Part shown: positions 62,401 to 64,000 of the stretch, piece after piece
Numbering within the stretch: the first letter of the stretch is position 1
Layout of the letters: each line of letters begins with the position of its first letter
Assembly (NCBI GenBank): GCA_027452165.1
Contig: DAIDGX010000004.1
Location: 62,001-126,000 of the forward strand
Reading direction: 5' to 3'
DNA: 64,000 nucleotides
DNA from: Vulcanimicrobiota bacterium
GTDB taxonomy: Bacteria > Vulcanimicrobiota > Vulcanimicrobiia > Vulcanimicrobiales > Vulcanimicrobiaceae
Program-made: the position numbers and the translations under genes
Notes under the pieces: generated by a model
The model's database searches: none
What the model was told of the DNA's origin: nothing
The model's input: only the letters and a program-made list of their open reading frames with translations

Positions 62401-63118
62401 GGCCCTGGCCCTCGGCGTTCGACGGCGAGGCGCCGGTATAGACCTGGACTTCTTGCTGGCCGAGCGCCGACTGCGTGTTCGACGGGTAGTTGTCGAACGA
62501 GCGGTTGACCGGGACGCCATCGACTTCGTAGCCGACTTGGTCGTAGTCGCCGCCGCGGATGTATACGTTCTGATACCAGCCGTTGCCGCCAACCGGGACG
62601 AAGGCGCCCGGCACGGTCGCGATCGCCGAGTAGGCGTTATCGAGACCGCCGCCGCCACCCAGGCCGGTGATGTGGCTCGCGGTGGCCGAGTTGACCGAAT
62701 AGACATCGGAGGTCGTGCCCGCGCGCACAAGCGCACCGGCCGCGACCGAGGTAACCTTGGCGATCGTCTTGAGCGCCTTGGTCAATTTGAAGGTGAGCGT
62801 CTGCGATTGGTCTGCGAAGACCACGACGCCCGAGTAGGAAATCGGGTTAAACCCGTCCTTCTCGATCGAGACCGAATACGTATCCGGCGTCAACGAGAGG
62901 AACGTGAAGTGACCCGAGGCATCCGTGGTGACAGAGCCGACCTGCGATGCCGAGGCGACCTTGACGGTCGCGCCCGATACCGGAGCTCCGGCTTCATCCG
63001 TGACAGTGCCGCTCAATCCGCCCGTCGTGCCTGCCAGTGCCCATGTTCCCTGGAACAGGAATGCGACGAGAAGGAGCAGCGTCACGGCCACCTGACGGAG
63101 GGTTCGCTTACTATGCAT
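59483..63118 (-). CDS. TonB-dependent outer-membrane receptor with carboxypeptidase-regulatory-like N-terminal domain
   Basis: 1211 residues. Signal peptide (VAVTLLLLVAFLFQGTWALA), then a carboxypeptidase-regulatory-like domain (about 33-115: GLSGTVTDEAGAPVSGATVK, FTFLSLTPDTYSVSIEKDGF), a plug domain with VYIRGGDYDQVGYEVDGVPV and a large beta-barrel with alternating aromatic strands to the final NAYLDFRIKI. This is the Oar/SusC-like TonB family common in diderms that digest polymers. The ligand is unknown. It proves an outer membrane. A separate gene, flanked by terminators. Confidence 0.9.
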   Translation of the reverse strand: MHSKRTLRQVAVTLLLLVAFLFQGTWALAGTTGGLSGTVTDEAGAPVSGATVKVASASQVGSVTTDASGHFTFLSLTPDTYSVSIEKDGFNPISYSGVVVFADQSQTLTFKLTKALKTIAKVTSVAAGALVRAGTTSDVYSVNSATASHITGLGGGGGLDNAYSAIATVPGAFVPVGGNGWYQNVYIRGGDYDQVGYEVDGVPVNRSFDNYPSNTQSALGQQEVQVYTGASPSNAEGQGLAGFINQVIKTGTYPGFASSDLGIGGPTFYHKANIEVGGATPDRNFSYYAGFGGYDQAFRYYDQNNGAGISQNYGIPFAPCAGASPQSALPSCFDSTGTFQSSWTALGPYNMFSVSDIADRENVLNFHFAIPHRKDGGRDDLQLLYQTSSLTTDYYSSPSDWGGPASAAVGYSPFFFSGVIPGAAAFGGSYSGPLGQPLPANYQSLVTPYSYPSQPTALGNAGAIPANLRDSSNNGVGIVKVQYQRNMGSDAYLRVYGYTVYSNWFLYGPNSLFSNYDGINPADYELESHTRGVSATFADQLNSKNLLSIQGSYTTATAIRDNNTQPYAAFQGQPLALAVSSANPYDGICYAVAGATATPTACGSSKYQDGNPTQLSLANALLGTAPTSLAGVNCSGAPCEYLAVENGQSGTYNQVTPKFTSGSITDEFDPTDRLHINIGVRFDRFEFDPQNTNTGPARNLFFNSWNNAMCVANTPGANPTPLLGTAAGAAAFAAGFTAANGGCSTLNANGITYTQALLTNTPVTQSFSVFQPRVAFTYTVNPQNVLRFSYGKYDQAPNTAFEQYNTSQQDLPDLLGPTFYAYGRTSPTYPIVPEVSYNTDFSWEHQIKGTDMSFKVTPFYRKTNDQVEQFYLNLKTNFVSGLNVGQQTSSGVEFQLQKGDFSRNGFAGLFSYTYTSAKIKYNRLANGGSIIDPINGAISQYNAYTSQCAAGGADVGQKVYGQYLCGGSGASPFAAQCFVGGVAGSCSAAGAVANPYYNSAAQGFFDPSGSYAPYDLFPAASIGGGSYSSFVAPNVATLILNYKHDKLSITPAWQFQTGTHYGFPISTPGVAPNTCTALAGSTRYNATTCGTIDIPNPATGAFDGMGAFTNPSRLTMSTQISYELSPRVTSVLTLTNIFDTCFGGTKNAWTSAVGVPQSKICSYGSVGVGAIPPVGNVYNPGQSIQPAFANSYSPQFGSLPFNAYLDFRIKI

Positions 63119-63304
63119 GAGTTAGCCCTCAGGAGATGTTGAGTGACGAAGCGCGCCAACTTGCGATGGCACGCGACGATATGACAATGGCCGAGGGCCG
63201 CGCTGCGACTCTCAGCATTTTCTCATATCGCACACTGCGACTTCTCGCGACAAAGGTCTCTTCCTTTATGCGCCCTTAAAATCTAGCTCAGGTTAGAAAA
63301 ACAT

Positions 63305-63330
63305 GGGGCCGCTGAACGATCAGCGGCCCC
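63305..63330 (-). terminator. Intrinsic terminator after sucD
   Basis: Minus-strand GGGGCCGCTGA and TCAGCGGCCCC pair over 11 bp with a 4-nt loop, followed by AT and TTTTT. It lies 40 nt after the sucD stop. Confidence 0.8.
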
Positions 63331-63369
63331 TCAAAATCGGGCGATTCGGGTTGCGATTCACCCGCGGAT

Positions 63370-64000
63370 CTACGCGATGGCGGCCATCCGCTCGGCTAGC
63401 AGCTTCGGAATCTCGGACGGGCGATCGGCAACGGGCACCCCCGCCGCTTGGAACGCCGCGATCTTGCTTTGCGGGGTGCCGAAACCTCCGGAGATGATGG
63501 CGCCCGCATGACCGAGCGATTTTCCCGGAGGGGCGTTGCGGCCGCCGATGAAGGCAACGATCGGCATGCCCGCGAGGTGCTCCTTGACGTAGGCGGCGGC
63601 CTCTTCTTCGTCGGAGCCTCCGATCTCGCCGCAGATCACGACCGCCTTCGTCTGCGGATCGTTCTTGAACTCGCGCAAGCAATCGACGAAGGTCGTGCCG
63701 ATGATCGGATCGCCGCCGATACCGACGCAGGTCGATTGGCCGAGTCCCGCGCGCGTGAGCCCATCGACGACTTCGTACGTAAGCGTGCCCGAGCGTGAAA
63801 TCAAGCCGACGTTCCCCTCTTTGAACACGTGTCCCGGCATGATGCCGATCGAGGATTTGCCCGGCGAGATGAGGCCGGGGCAATTGGGGCCGATGATACG
63901 CATGCCGGGCGTCGCGCCCACGACGCGCAACATATCGTGCACGGGCACGCCTTCGGTGATGCACACCGAGAAGCGCACGCCCGCTTCGTACGCCTCAAAG
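63370..64000 (-). CDS. sucD: Succinyl-CoA ligase alpha subunit, 5' end outside window
   Basis: About 210 C-terminal residues are present; the first about 80 lie beyond the window. Motifs: [69 protein letters not shown], and the phosphohistidine loop [13 protein letters not shown]. The enzyme makes succinate and ATP or GTP from succinyl-CoA in the TCA cycle. sucC should lie just outside, upstream. With mqo it shows a TCA cycle. Confidence 0.97.
   Translation of the reverse strand, partial: FEAYEAGVRFSVCITEGVPVHDMLRVVGATPGMRIIGPNCPGLISPGKSSIGIMPGHVFKEGNVGLISRSGTLTYEVVDGLTRAGLGQSTCVGIGGDPIIGTTFVDCLREFKNDPQTKAVVICGEIGGSDEEEAAAYVKEHLAGMPIVAFIGGRNAPPGKSLGHAGAIISGGFGTPQSKIAAFQAAGVPVADRPSEIPKLLAERMAAIA

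Noticed and set aside
62003-63142. Plus-strand open frame of 379 codons
   Set aside because: Antisense to the TonB receptor with its signal peptide and plug motifs; no ribosome binding site or family signature.

Overview
The window is a GC-rich bacterial chromosome segment from a diderm: it has a 1211-residue TonB-dependent receptor and several lipoproteins. Yet lexA stands divergent from a small LysM membrane protein (YneA-like), with SOS boxes of the Gram-positive CGAAC-N4-GTTYG type. That mix points to a diderm of the Terrabacteria side, for example Candidatus Eremiobacterota (WPS-2)/Vulcanimicrobiota. This assignment is inference; no rRNA or tRNA gene was found.

Layout. 1-10.1 kb: a zinc metalloprotease cut by the window edge, malate:quinone oxidoreductase, two tandem S10-family serine carboxypeptidase-like proteins, two small exported proteins and a clostripain-like peptidase. 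10.1-14.6 kb: a LysR regulator divergent from a tight operon of acyl-CoA dehydrogenase, histidine phosphatase, APH-type kinase and TetR regulator, resembling the kinase/ACAD chemistry used on 4-hydroxy acids. 14.6-20.3 kb: NUDIX hydrolase, YqhA-like membrane protein, a HIRAN-RecQ-like helicase, SecF and SecD.

20.4-37.9 kb: a flagellar-type export and basal-body gene set on the minus strand, read flgB-flgC-fliE-fliF-fliH-fliI-transglycosylase-retropepsin-unknown-flgF/G-fliM-fliN-fliP, then a 4.1-kb block (ECF sigma, anti-sigma-like gene, beta-propeller gene, metF), then fliQ-fliR-flhB-flhA. It has unusual traits: FliF ends in a FliG middle-domain-like module, no free FliG is seen, FliM lacks the CheY-binding N-terminus, FlgB is only 71 residues, and no hook, filament, stator or chemotaxis gene is present. 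This is my best candidate for an undescribed or reduced secretion/basal-body machine.

37.9-43.8 kb: housekeeping genes (rpsI, rplM, truA, lysS, greA) with a DUF3810 membrane peptidase and a MarR regulator. 43.9-49.1 kb: a class III aminotransferase, SRPBCC protein, an acyl-ACP-reductase-like enzyme, a quinate-dehydrogenase-like protein and an APC permease, with hairpin-rich spacers. 49.3-58.6 kb: dusB, a DUF3465-like lipoprotein, coenzyme A genes (panC, coaBC, a divergent coaX), FHA and PilZ proteins, a methionine-gamma-lyase-like enzyme, an orphan PTS EIIC and lexA. 58.6-64 kb: the SOS control region, LysM protein, TonB receptor and the 3' part of sucD.

Most genes sit on the minus strand with 1-16 nt overlaps, so translational coupling is common. 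Starts given here were often moved inside the longest open frame to fit ribosome binding sites, neighbour overlap or family length.
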